From positions 21,337,001-21,401,000 of the forward strand of contig NC_088921.1 of the NCBI RefSeq assembly GCF_038396675.1: a DNA stretch of 64,000 nt, written 5' to 3'. Below the pieces are notes generated by a model. That model was not told the origin of the DNA and ran no database searches. It saw only the letters and a program-made list of their open reading frames with translations. The position numbers and the translations under genes were made by a program. Source of the stretch: Hydra vulgaris. Lineage: Eukaryota; Cnidaria; Hydrozoa; Anthoathecata; Hydridae. This document shows, one piece after another, positions 11,491-21,797 of the stretch (position 1 is its first letter; every line of letters begins with the position of its first letter).

Positions 11491-13531
11491 TTAGTTTAAT
11501 TAGGCGAGCTAGTGATCCATACTGTATAAAGAAGGTCTACTGGCCTTCTGAGTGTATTGAGTGTTACCTTGCTACCTCCACGGGTTGCAAGGCCAAGATT
11601 TTCTAAAAAAGTTTTCGGACTTTTAGTTTATTTTTGAGGGGTTGAGAGTTTTATAGAGATCGTAGATCTCAGTGAGTTTTTTGAGTGTGAGTGAGTTTTA
11701 GTAAGAGGTTGGTTAGACCTCTTTTGAGGTCTACTGGCCTCTGAGTGGCTGAGAATATAATATATACAGGTAGAACTATTTTGCCATGCTACTATTAGAT
11801 CCAAGAAATACCATGGAAATAGATACAGAAATAGCGGCTGCTACAGCCCAGAACAAATGCTCTATTCAAGCTGCAAATAAAACCTATGCACAAGCAGCAA
11901 CCAATAACGATAACGCATACGACTATAGCGCCCTAAATAATACTCTCTTATGTAAGGTTAACGCTAAAATTAGCGACAACGATTTCTTAGTTGCTATTGA
12001 AGAGGCCGGATATGATAAATACCTATTCGGATACCAACAAATCCGTAACGGCTCAATAATTGAGATTGTTATGAAAAACGACAAAATTAAAAAAACGATT
12101 CTTGAAAAAGGATTAAATATTAATGGTGTAAACCACCGATTCTACCAATCTACTCCATCGAGAAACATTAGAAACAACTGTTTCCATCCTCGGGTTACCA
12201 ATTGAAAAAAGTAACTATCCTGCTGGTAAATTTCTAGAGCAGCTCGGATACGGAAAACATATTAGAACTAAACCTATATTTAAAAAAACACCAAACAACA
12301 AAACGCTCTATTACTCCGGTATCATAGTTGCGATTATGGACAAAATAGACAAACCAATCCCAAGGTTTATAAAACTGAATGGGTATGAGGTTAGGGCAAT
12401 CTACAACGGCCAGGAAGATGTGGGAAAGCCTCAAAACAAAGTAAACAAAAATCAGAAAAACGAAGACAAATTTGTTTGCAAATCACCTAGTAGCATTCCC
12501 CAAGTTATACCACCTCTAGGAACACAAAATCAGAACATTATTAAAACGACCGAGGATAAGGGAATAGAAAAGGAAACGAATGAACATGAGAAGAATTTAG
12601 AAATACAAATAACAGTAGAAAATATAGCACTTCAGGCAGCAAACGAAAACAAATTTAGTAAAAACGATAAAGATAATAGCGAAGTCGATGAAAGAAATGA
12701 AGATGATAATGAACAGGATAGTAGTAAAGTAAGTGATATAGCTAAGAGTAAAGATGCTGATGGCCAAAGTGAAAAAGATGTCTTCAGCAAAGAAGATGAC
12801 AATCTGGACAACGTTGAATATACCTACAGAATATAGACACATGTCACATATAGACAAAGTCAATTATAACTGGAAGACCTTTAAAAATTTTGACCGACTA
12901 AACTGTAGCAAGGAAGAATTACTAAAATTCAGAGCCTTTAAGAAACTCGAATGGGAACAATATAACACTGCAAAAATGAATAAATATAAATCACTCAAAG
13001 ACCTAGAAAAAAAAAGAGGAAAACTTACACCACTTGGTTTCGAAAAAATGGACTCCAGTGAAATATACTCATTTAATATGAAAGAATTTAAAAATTTTAA
13101 CATCAATACCGCAAATATAAATGAAAAGACAAAATATATTGCTTGTAAGAGAGCAGAATGAAAACGAAAAAAGGAATTTTTCCAATATATTAAAGATCAT
13201 GAAAGAAAACAAGAAGAACGTAATTTAAAAAAGCAAACGTATCAAGCCAAGAGAGCAAAAATAACACCTTAAGAAGAAAATTAAAAAGCAACATTTAATA
13301 AAAAAACAATTTTAAAGAAAACAATTAAAAAAGTATTAAACAAAAAATTATAATGTTATAATGTCGCATCCAAGAGCTACCCTATTAACATTATTTAACT
13401 TAAAAAATATATATCAACAAAAATAAAAATATAAAATTAACAAAACATAATAAAAATATATAACAATTAAAACAAAAATAAAAAATATAAAATAAATAAT
13501 CAACCTACTAGGCCCTTGGACTAGTTGGTAG

Positions 13532-13567
<36 letters not shown>
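11491..13567 (+). mobile_element. Family A half-LINE R2 (A1)
   Basis: 5' UTR 11491-11785, ORF1, 3' UTR, poly(A) to 13567. It carries KKRGK in ORF1, like L1 and R6. Confidence 0.95.
11786..13272 (+). pseudogene. ORF1 of R2, several frame breaks
   Basis: Frame changes near 12170 (several bases missing), 12818 (one extra base) and 13160 (bases missing, giving TGA). Between them all domains of the 497-aa protein can be followed. Confidence 0.88.
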
Positions 13568-13570
<3 letters not shown>

Positions 13571-13897
13571 TCTGTTCTTATCAGTTTAATATCTGGTACG
13601 CCGGCACAGTCCGGCTCATATATTAATCTGATTTTTGGCATTAGGTCATGGGATCATAGGTTTACCTTGCCCTGACCACGGGTTGCCTCGGCTTTGCACT
13701 ACTGCTGAGCGCGGCCCAGATTGGAAAAAGTAAATATCTTCACTTTCAGAGTGTCTAACATCGCTAATGGTCTCAGCTGCTGCTGCTGATGATGCTGCTG
13801 ATGATGACGACGACGAAAATGATTAGATGTTCTAATTCAAACCACAAGTACATTGTTGAAGACGGCGTCAGTCCGACTATGTCTGCAGTGTTCAGTT

Positions 13898-14088
13898 ATC
13901 GCTTCTCTGGCCTAATGGCTAAGATCAAGTGTAGTATCTGTTCTTATCAGTTTAATATCTGGTACGCCGGCACAGTCCGGCTCATATATTAATCTGATTT
14001 TTGGCATTAGGTCATGGGATCATAGGTTTACCTTGCCCTGACCACGGGTTGCCTCGGCTTTGCACTACTGCTGAGCGCGGCCCAGATT
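13898..14088 (+). ncRNA. U2: U2 snRNA gene
   Basis: Full copy with one extra T near the 5' end (CTTCTCTGGCC). Confidence 0.92.
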
Positions 14089-14312
14089 GGAAAAATAAAT
14101 ATCTTCACTTTCAGAGTGTCTAACATCGCTAATGGTCTCAGCTGCTGCTGCTGATGATGCTGCTGATGATGACGACGACGAAAATGATTAGACGTTCTAA
14201 TTCAAACCACAAGTACATTGTTGAAGACGGCGTCAGTCCGACTATGTCTGCAGTGTTCAGTTATCGCTTCTCGGCCTAATGGCTAAGATCAAGTGTAGTA
14301 TCTGTTCTTATC

Positions 14313-16367
14313 TTAGTTTAATTAGGCGAGCTAGTGATCGATACTTGTATAAAGAAGGTCTACTGGCCTTCTGAGTGTATTGAGTGTTACCTTGCTCCCT
14401 CCACGGGTTGCAAGGTTAAGTTTTTCTGAAAAAGTTTTCGGACTTTTAGTTTATTTTTTGAGTGGTTGAAGAATTAATAGAGATCGTAGATCTCAGTGAG
14501 TTTGTTTAGTGTGAGTGAGTTTTAGTAAGAGGTTGGTTAGACCTCTTTTGAGGTCTACTGGCCTCTGAGTGGCTGAGAATATAATATATACAGGTAGAAC
14601 TATTTTGCCATGCTACTATTAGATCCAAGAAATACCATGGAAATAGATACAGAAATAGCGGCTGCTACAGCCCAGAACAAATGCTATATGCAAGCTGCAA
14701 ACAAAACCTATGCACAAGCAGCAACCAATAACGATAACGCATACGACTATAGCGCCCTAAATAATACTCTCTTATGTAAGGTTAACGCTAAAATTAGCGA
14801 CAACGATTTCTTAGTTGCTATTGAAGAGGCCGGATATGATAAATACCTATTCGGATACCAACAAATCCGTAACGGCTCAATAATTGAGATCGTTATGAAA
14901 AACGACAAAATTAAAAAAACGATTCTTGAAAAAGGATTAAATATTAATGGTGTAAACCACCGATTCTACCAATCTACTCCATCGAGAAACATTAGTAAAA
15001 AGGTAACTGTTTCCATCCTCGGGTTACCAATTGAAAAAAGTAATTATCCTGCTGGTAAATTTCTAGAACAGCTCGGATACGGAAAACATATTAAAACTAA
15101 ACCCATATTTAAAAAAACACCAAACAACAAAACGCTCTATTACTCCGGCATCATAGTTGCGATTATGGACAAATTAGAAAAACCAATTCCAAGGTTTATA
15201 AAACTGAATGGGTATGAGGTTAGAGCAATCTACAACGGCCAGGAAGATGTGGGAAAGCCACAAAACAAAGTAAACAAGAATCAGAAAAACGAAGACAAAG
15301 TTGTTTGCAAATCACCTAGTAGCATTCCCCAAGTTATACCACCTCTAGGAACACAAAATCAGAACATTATTAAAACGACCGAGGAGAAGGGAATAGAAAA
15401 GGAAACGAATGAACATGAGAAGAATTTAGAAATACAAATAACAGTAGAAAATATAGCACTTCAGGCAGCAAACGAAAACAAATTTAGTAAAAACGATGAA
15501 GATAATAGCGAAGTCGATGAAAGAAATGAAGATGATAATGAACAGGATAGTAGTAAAGTAAGTGATATAGCTAAGAGTAAAGATGCTGATGGCCAAAGTG
15601 AAAAAGATGTCTTTAGCAAAGAAGATGACAATCTGGACAACGTGGAAATACCTACAGAATATAGACACATGTCACATATAGACAAAGTCAATTATAACTG
15701 GAAGAGCTTTAAAAATTTTGACCGACTAAACTGTAGCAAGGAGAATTATTAAAATTCAAAGCCTTTAAGAAACTCGAATGGGAAACAATATAACACTGCA
15801 AAAATGAATAAATATAAATCACTCAAAGACCTAGAAAAAAAAATAGGAAAACTTACACCACTTGGTTTCGAAAAAATGGACTCCAGTGAAATATACTCAT
15901 TTAATATGAAAGAATTTAAAAATTTTAACATCAATACCGCAAATATAAATGAAAAGACAAAATATATTGCTTGTAAGAGAGCAGAATGGAAACAACGAAA
16001 AAAGGAATTTTTTCAATATATTAAAGATCATGAAAGAAAACAAGAAGAACGTAATTTAAAAAAGCAAACGTATCATGCCAAGAGAGCAAAAATAACACCT
16101 TAAGAAGAAAATTAAAAAGCGACATTAAATAAAAAACAAATTTAAAGAAAACAATTAAAAAAGTATTAAACAAAAAATTATGATGTTATAATGTCGCATC
16201 CAAGAGCTACCTTATTAACATTATGTTACTTAAAAAAATATATCAACAAAAATAAAAATATAAAATTAACAAAACATAATAAAAATATATAACAATTAAA
16301 ACAAAAATAAAAAATATAAAATAAATAATCAACCTACTAGGGCCTTGGACTAGTTGGTAGATAATAG

Positions 16368-16395
<28 letters not shown>
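14313..16395 (+). mobile_element. Family A half-LINE R3 (A2)
   Basis: 5' UTR 14313-14609 of A2/A3 form, ORF1, 3' UTR, poly(A) to 16395. Confidence 0.95.
14610..16103 (+). pseudogene. ORF1 of R3, short frameshifted stretch
   Basis: Open from 14610, but one base is missing near 15742, giving a stop at 15750-15752, and one extra base near 15782 restores the frame. All 497 codons are otherwise present. Typical A2 residues: CYMQ, KLEKPIPRF, TTEEKGIE, TYHAKRA. Confidence 0.88.
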
Positions 16396-16398
<3 letters not shown>

Positions 16399-16726
16399 TC
16401 TGTTCTTATCAGTTTAATATCTGGTACGCCGGCACAGTCCGGCTCATATATTAATCTGATTTTTGGCATTAGGTCATGGGATCATAGGTTTACCTTGCCC
16501 TGACCACGGGTTGCCTCGGCTTTGCACTACTGCTGAGCGCGGCCCAGATTGGAAAAAAGAAAATATCTTCACTTTCAGAGTGTCTAACATCGCTAATGGT
16601 CTCAGCTGCTGCTGCTGATGATGCTGCTGATGATGACGACGACGAAAATGATTAGACGTTCTAATTCAAACCACAAGTACATTGTTGAAGACGGCGTCAG
16701 TCCGACTATGTCTGCAGTGTTCAGTT

Positions 16727-16916
16727 ATCGCTTCTCGGCCTAATGGCTAAGATCAAGTGTAGTATCTGTTCTTATCAGTTTAATATCTGGTACGCCGGCA
16801 CAGTCCGGCTCATATATTAATCTGATTTTTGGCATTAGGTCATGGGATCATAGGTTTACCTTGCCCTGACCACGGGTTGCCTCGGCTTTGCACTACTGCT
16901 GAGCGCGGCCCAGATT
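16727..16916 (+). ncRNA. U2: U2 snRNA gene (reference copy)
   Basis: U2 snRNA is the spliceosomal RNA that pairs with the intron branch site. Visible in order: 5' end ATCGCTTCTCGGCC with stem I, branch-site pairing GTAGTA at nt 33-38 (same position as in human U2), stem IIa with CCGG..CCGG arms, Sm site ATTTTTGG at nt 99-106, a short AGGT-TT-ACCT stem III, the sequence CCACGGGTTGC, stem IV CTCGGC/GCTGAG with an 11-nt loop, and a GCGGCCCA tail. Length is about 187-190 nt, normal for U2. The exact 3' end is inferred. The CACGGGTTG..CGGCCCA 3' domain resembles fruit-fly U2. Confidence 0.97.
16761..16776 (+). other. Integration target site in U2 (representative)
   Basis: AGTATCTGTTCTTATC, U2 nt 35-50. 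In nearly all insertions this sequence ends the 5' flank, and from its first or second base it restarts after the poly(A), so it is the 15-16 nt target-site duplication. It begins within the GTAGTA branch-pairing motif. Confidence 0.93.
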
Positions 16917-16930
16917 GGAAAAAAGAAAAT
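16917..16930 (+). terminator. Candidate snRNA 3' box (representative)
   Basis: The purine-rich stretch GGAAAAAAGAAAAT directly follows the mature U2 sequence in most copies, where Pol II snRNA genes carry a 3'-processing box. The match to the 3' box consensus is loose. Confidence 0.35.
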
Positions 16931-16965
16931 ATCTTCACTTTCAGAGTGTCTAACATCGCTAATGG

Positions 16966-17012
16966 TCTCAGCTGCTGCTGCTGATGATGCTGCTGATGAT
17001 GACGACGACGAA
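16966..17012 (+). repeat. CTG/ATG/ACG trinucleotide tract in the U2 spacer (representative)
   Basis: A run of CTG, ATG and ACG triplets, about 40 bp, sits in the middle of every spacer with almost constant length, so the array is homogenised. One shortened version lies near 6140. Confidence 0.8.
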
Positions 17013-17027
17013 AATGATTAGACGTTC

Positions 17028-17048
17028 TAATTCAAACCACAAGTACAT
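17028..17048 (+). promoter_or_regulatory. Candidate snRNA promoter element (PSE-like), representative
   Basis: A block starting TAATTCAAACC lies at -65 to -45 of the U2 start at 17093 and is present in front of nearly all copies. The position is that of the snRNA proximal sequence element, and TAATTC is also how the fruit-fly PSEA consensus begins. Function is inferred. Confidence 0.45.
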
Positions 17049-17092
17049 TGTTGAAGACGGCGTCAGTCCGACTATGTCTGCAGTGTTCAGTT

Positions 17093-17282
17093 ATCGCTTC
17101 TCGGCCTAATGGCTAAGATCAAGTGTAGTATCTGTTCTTATCAGTATAATATCTGGTACGCCGGCACAGTCCGGCTCATATATTAATCTGATTTTTGGCA
17201 TTAGGTCATGGGATCATAGGTTTACCTTGCCCTGACCACGGGTTGCCTCGGCTTTGCACTACTGCTGAGCGCGGCCCAGATT
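17093..17282 (+). ncRNA. U2: U2 snRNA gene
   Basis: Full copy with AGTATAAT for AGTTTAAT just after nt 50. The same variant marks 29844. Confidence 0.95.
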
Positions 17283-17456
17283 GGAAAAAAGAAAATATCT
17301 TCACTTTCAGAGTGTCTAACATCGCTAATGGTCTCAGCTGCTGCTGCTGATGATGCTGCTGATGATGACGACGACGAAAATGATTAGACGTTCTAATTAA
17401 GCACAAGTACATTGTTGAAGACGGCGTCAGTCCGACTATGTCTGCAGTGTTCAGTT

Positions 17457-17646
17457 ATCGCTTCTCGGCCTAATGGCTAAGATCAAGTGTAGTATCTGTT
17501 CTTATCAGTTTAATATCTGGTACGCCGGCACAGTCCGGCTCATATATTAATCTGATTTTTGGCATTAGGTCATGGGATCATAGGTTTACCTTGCCCTGAC
17601 CACGGGTTGCCTCGGCTTTGCACTACTGCTGAGCGCGGCCCAGATT
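17457..17646 (+). ncRNA. U2: U2 snRNA gene
   Basis: Full copy; no difference from the reference noticed. Its upstream spacer reads AATTAAGCACAAG where others have AATTCAAACCACAAG. Confidence 0.95.
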
Positions 17647-17822
17647 GGAAAAAAGAAAATATCTTCACTTTCAGAGTGTCTAACATCGCTAATGGTCTCA
17701 GCTGCTGCTGCTGATGATGCTGCTGATGATGACGACGACGAAAATGATTAGACGTTCTAATTCAAACCACAAGTACATTGTTGAAGACGGCGTCAGTCCG
17801 ACTATGTCTGCAGTGTTCAGTT

Positions 17823-18012
17823 ATCGCTTCTCGGCCTAATGGCTAAGATCAAGTGTAGTATCTGTTCTTATCAGTTTAATATCTGGTACGCCGGCACAGT
17901 CCGGCTCATATATTAATCTGATTTTTGGCATTAGGTCATGGGATCATAGGTTTACCTTGCCCTGACCACGGGTTGCCTCGGCTTTGCACTACTGCTGAGC
18001 GCGGCCCAGATT
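17823..18012 (+). ncRNA. U2: U2 snRNA gene
   Basis: Full copy; no difference from the reference noticed. Confidence 0.95.
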
Positions 18013-18188
18013 GGAAAAAAGAAAATATCTTCACTTTCAGAGTGTCTAACATCGCTAATGGTCTCAGCTGCTGCTGCTGATGATGCTGCTGATGATGACG
18101 ACGACGAAAATGATTAGACGTTCTAATTCAAACCACAAGTACATTGTTGAAGACGGCGTCAGTCCGACTATGTCTGCAGTGTTCAGTT

Positions 18189-18378
18189 ATCGCTTCTCGG
18201 CCTAATGGCTAAGATCAAGTGTAGTATCTGTTCTTATCAGTTTAATATCTGGTACGCCGGCACAGTCCGGCTCATATATTAATCTGATTTTTGGCATTAG
18301 GTCATGGGATCATAGGTTTACCTTGCCCTGACCACGGGTTGCCTCGGCTTTACACTACTGCTGAGCGCGGCCCAGATT
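18189..18378 (+). ncRNA. U2: U2 snRNA gene
   Basis: Full copy with one G-to-A change in the stem IV loop (CTTTACAC for CTTTGCAC). Confidence 0.94.
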
Positions 18379-18604
18379 GGAAAAAAGAAAATATCTTCAC
18401 TTTCAGAGTGTCTAACATCGCTAATGGTCTCAGCTGCTGCTGCTGATGATGCTGCTGATGATGACGACGACGAAAATGATTAGACGTTCTAATTCAAACC
18501 ACAAGTACATTGTTGAAGACGGCGTCAGTCCGACTATGTCTGCAGTGTTCAGTTATCGCTTCTCGGCCTAATGGCTAAGATCAAGTGTAGTATCTGTTCT
18601 TATC

Positions 18605-20651
18605 TTAGTTTAATTAGGCGAGCTAGTGATCCTTACTTGTATAAAGAAGGTCTACTGGCCTTCTGAGTGTATTGAGTGTTACCTTGCTCCCTCCACGGGT
18701 TGCAAGGCCAAGTTTTTTTGAAAAAGTTTTCGGACTTTTAATTTATTTTTTGAGTGGTTGAGAGTTTTATAGAGATCGTAGATCTCAGTGAGTGTTTTTT
18801 AGTGTGAGTAAGTTTTAGTAAGAGGTTGGTTAGACCTCTTTTGAGGTCTACTGGCCTCTGAGTGGCTGAGAATATAATATATACAGGTAGAACTATTTTG
18901 CCATGCTACTTTTAGATCCAAGAAATACCATGGAAATAGATACAGAAATAGCGGCTGCTACAGCCCAGAACAAATGCTATATGCAAGCTGCAAACAAAAC
19001 CTATGCACAAGCAGCAACCAATAACGATAACGCATACGACTATAGCGCCCTAAATAATACTCTCTTATGTAAGGTTAACGCTAAAATTAGCGACAACGAT
19101 TTCTTAGTTGCTATTGAAGAGGCCGGATTTGATAAATACCTATTCGGATACCAACAAATCCGTAACGGCTCAATAATTGAGATCGTTATGAAAAACGACA
19201 AAATTAAAAAAACGATTCTTGAAAAAGGATTAAATATTAATGGTGTAAACCACCGATTCTACCAATCTACTCCATCGAGAAACATTAGTAAAAAGGTAAC
19301 TGTTTCCATCCTCGGGTTACCAATTGAAAAAAGTAACTATCCTGCTGGTAAATTTCTAGAGCAGCTCGGGTACGGAAAACATATTAGAACTAAACCTATA
19401 TTTAAAAAAACACCAAACAACAAATCGCTCTATTATTCCGGTATCATAGTTGCGATTATGGACAAATTAGAAAAACCAATCCCAAGGTTTATAAAACTGA
19501 ATGGGTATGAGGTTAGGGCAATCTACAACGGCCAGGAAGATGTGGGAAAGCCACAAAACAAAGTAAACCCGAATCAGAAAAACGAAGACAAAGTTGTTTG
19601 CGAATCAACTAGTAGCATTCACCAAGTTATACCACCTGTAGAAACACAAAATCGGAATATTATTAAAACGACCGAGGATATGGGAATAGAAAAGGAAACG
19701 AATGAACATGAGAAGAATTTAGAAATACAAATAACAGTAGAAAATATTGAAACTCAGGCAGCAAACGAAAACAGAATTAGTAAAAACGATGAAGATAATA
19801 GCGAAGTCGATGAAAGAAATGAAAATGATAATGAACAGGATAGTAGTAAAGTAAGTGATATAGCTAAGAGTAAAGATGCTGATGGCCAAAGTGAAAAAGA
19901 TGTCTTCAGCAAAGAAGATGACAATCTGGACAACGTGGAAATACCTACAGAATATAGACACATGTCACATATAGACAAGGTCAATTATAACTGGAAGACC
20001 TTTAAAAATTTTGACCGACTAAACTGTAGCAAGGAAGAATTACTAAAATTTAAAGCCTTTAAGAAACTCGAATGGCAACAATATAACACTGCAAAAATGA
20101 ATTACTATAAATCACTCAAAGATCTGGAAAAAAAAATAGGAAAAATTACACCACTTATTTTCGAAAAAATGGACTCCAGTGAAATATATTCATTTAATAT
20201 GAAAGAATTTAAAAATTTTAACATCAAAACCGCAGATAACACCGAAAAGACAAAATATACTGCTTGTAAAAGGGCAGAATGGAAACAACGAAAGAAGGAA
20301 TTTTTCCAATATATTAAAGATCATGAAAGAAAACAAGAAGAACGTAATTTAAAAAAGCAAACGTATCAAGCCAAGAGAGCAAAAATAACACCTTAAAAAG
20401 AAAATTAAAAAGCAGCATTAAATAAAAAAATTTTAAACAAAACAATTAAAAAAGTATTAAACAAAAAATTATGATGTTATAATGTCGCATCCAAGAGCTA
20501 CCTTATTAACATTATTTAACTTGAAAAAAAATATCAACAAAAATAAAAATATAAAATTAACAAAACATAATAAAAATATAAAACAATTAAAACAAAAACA
20601 AAAAATATAAAATAAATAATCAACCTACTAGGGCCTTGGACTAGCTGGTGG

Positions 20652-20687
<36 letters not shown>
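18605..20687 (+). mobile_element. Family A half-LINE R4 (A3)
   Basis: 5' UTR 18605-18902, intact ORF1, 3' UTR, poly(A) to 20687. The 5' UTR resembles that of R12 (GGCCAAGTTTTT, GAGTGTTTTTTAG) more than that of R8, so it is a mosaic. Confidence 0.95.
18903..20396 (+). CDS. ORF1 protein of family A (A3), intact
   Basis: 497 aa. A3 hallmarks: NPNQKNEDKVVCESTSSIHQ, NENDNEQ, WQQYNTAKMNYYK, ITPLIF. Private residues: GFDKYL and IETQAANEN. It shares NNKSLYY only with R8. Domain layout as described for R9 (42968). Confidence 0.92.
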   Translation: MLLLDPRNTMEIDTEIAAATAQNKCYMQAANKTYAQAATNNDNAYDYSALNNTLLCKVNAKISDNDFLVAIEEAGFDKYLFGYQQIRNGSIIEIVMKNDKIKKTILEKGLNINGVNHRFYQSTPSRNISKKVTVSILGLPIEKSNYPAGKFLEQLGYGKHIRTKPIFKKTPNNKSLYYSGIIVAIMDKLEKPIPRFIKLNGYEVRAIYNGQEDVGKPQNKVNPNQKNEDKVVCESTSSIHQVIPPVETQNRNIIKTTEDMGIEKETNEHEKNLEIQITVENIETQAANENRISKNDEDNSEVDERNENDNEQDSSKVSDIAKSKDADGQSEKDVFSKEDDNLDNVEIPTEYRHMSHIDKVNYNWKTFKNFDRLNCSKEELLKFKAFKKLEWQQYNTAKMNYYKSLKDLEKKIGKITPLIFEKMDSSEIYSFNMKEFKNFNIKTADNTEKTKYTACKRAEWKQRKKEFFQYIKDHERKQEERNLKKQTYQAKRAKITP

Positions 20688-20690
<3 letters not shown>

Positions 20691-21018
20691 TCTGTTCTTA
20701 TCAGTTTAATATCTGGTACGCCGGCACAGTCCGGCTCATATATTAATCTGATTTTTGGCATTAGGTCATGGGATCATAGGTTTACCTTGCCCTGACCACG
20801 GGTTGCCTCGGCTTTGCACTACTGCTGAGCGCGGCCCAGATTGGAAAAAAGAAAATATCTTCACTTTCAGAGTGTCTAACATCGCTAATGGTCTCAGCTG
20901 CTGCTGCTGATGATGCTGCTGATGATGACGACGACGAAAATGATTAGACGTTCTAATTCAAACCACAAGTACATTGTTGAAGACGGCGTCAGTCCGACTA
21001 TGTCTGCAGTGTTCAGTT

Positions 21019-21205
21019 ATCGCTTGGCCTAATGGCTAAGATCAAGTGTAGTATCTGTTCTTATCAGTTTAATATCTGGTACGCCGGCACAGTCCGGCTC
21101 ATATATTAATCTGATTTTTGGCATTAGGTCATGGGATCATAGGTTTACCTTGCCCTGACCACGGGTTGCCTCGGCTTTGCACTACTGCTGAGCGCGGCCC
21201 AGATT
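21019..21205 (+). ncRNA. U2: U2 snRNA gene, 3-nt shorter 5' end
   Basis: Full copy lacking three bases of the 5' stem I region (CGCTTGGCC for CGCTTCTCGGCC). Confidence 0.9.
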
Positions 21206-21381
21206 GGAAAAAAGAAAATATCTTCACTTTCAGAGTGTCTAACATCGCTAATGGTCTCAGCTGCTGCTGCTGATGATGCTGCTGATGATGACGACGACGA
21301 AAATGATTAGACGTTCTAATTCAAACCACAAGTACATTGTTGAAGACGGCGTCAGTCCGACTATGTCTGCAGTGTTCAGTT

Positions 21382-21571
21382 ATCGCTTCTCGGCCTAATG
21401 GCTAAGATCAAGTGTAGTATCTGTTCTTATCAGTTTAATATCTGGTACGCCGGCACAGTCCGGCTCATATATTAATCTGATTTTTGGCATTAGGTCATGG
21501 GATCATAGGTTTACCTTGCCCTGACCACGGGTTGCCTCGGCTTTGCACTACTGCTGAGCGCGGCCCAGATT
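21382..21571 (+). ncRNA. U2: U2 snRNA gene
   Basis: Full copy; no difference from the reference noticed. Confidence 0.95.
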
Positions 21572-21797
21572 GGAAAAAAGAAAATATCTTCACTTTCAGA
21601 GTGTCTAACATCGCTAATGGTCTCAGCTGCTGCTGCTGATGATGCTGCTGATGATGACGACGACGAAAATGATTAGACGTTCTAATTCAAACCACAAGTA
21701 CATTGTTGAAGACGGCGTCAGTCCGACTATGTCTGCAGTGTTCAGTTATCGCTTCTCGGCCTAATGGCTAAGATCAAGTGTAGTATCTGTTCTTATC

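Larger units (their letters stand above)
11441..13722 (+). pseudogene. U2 gene split by element R2
   Basis: 5' half 11441-11490, 3' half 13568-13722. Confidence 0.94.
7312..14618 (+). repeat. Right arm of the giant inverted repeat
   Basis: This arm mirrors 1-7307. The rare KKRGK variant in ORF1 occurs in the mirrored partner copies L1 and R2, and the A2-type 5' UTR in L0 and R3, so the match is copy by copy and not just family by family. The arm may continue to the right beyond what the window edge allows to be tested. Confidence 0.88.
14263..16550 (+). pseudogene. U2 gene split by element R3
   Basis: 5' half 14263-14312, 3' half 16396-16550. Confidence 0.94.
16396..18604 (+). repeat. U2 tandem run, five full genes
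   Basis: 3' half of a split gene, five complete 366-bp units (one of 364 bp because of a small spacer change near 17397), then the 5' half of the gene split by R4. Unit starts: 16727, 17093, 17457, 17823, 18189. Confidence 0.95.
18555..20842 (+). pseudogene. U2 gene split by element R4
   Basis: 5' half 18555-18604, 3' half 20688-20842. Confidence 0.94.
9026..21797 (+). repeat. Higher-order repeat, copy 1
   Basis: Order: A1 (R1), A1 with KKRGK (R2), A2 (R3), five uninterrupted U2 genes, A3 (R4), U2. Start-to-start distances to the matching elements of copy 2 are 12772 (R1-R5), 12772 (R2-R6), 12777 (R3-R7) and 12754 (R4-R8). The second U2 of the run (17093) carries AGTATAAT for AGTTTAAT, as does the second U2 of the run in copy 2 (29844). 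Confidence 0.88.
20688..21797 (+). repeat. U2 tandem run, two full genes
   Basis: 3' half, full genes at 21019 and 21382, then the 5' half of the gene split by R5. It has one U2 more than the corresponding stretch before R1. Confidence 0.93.

Noticed and set aside
16396-18604. CRISPR-like appearance of evenly spaced repeats
   Set aside because: The unit is 366 bp with U2 snRNA inside and identical spacers; a CRISPR array has short repeats and unique spacers.
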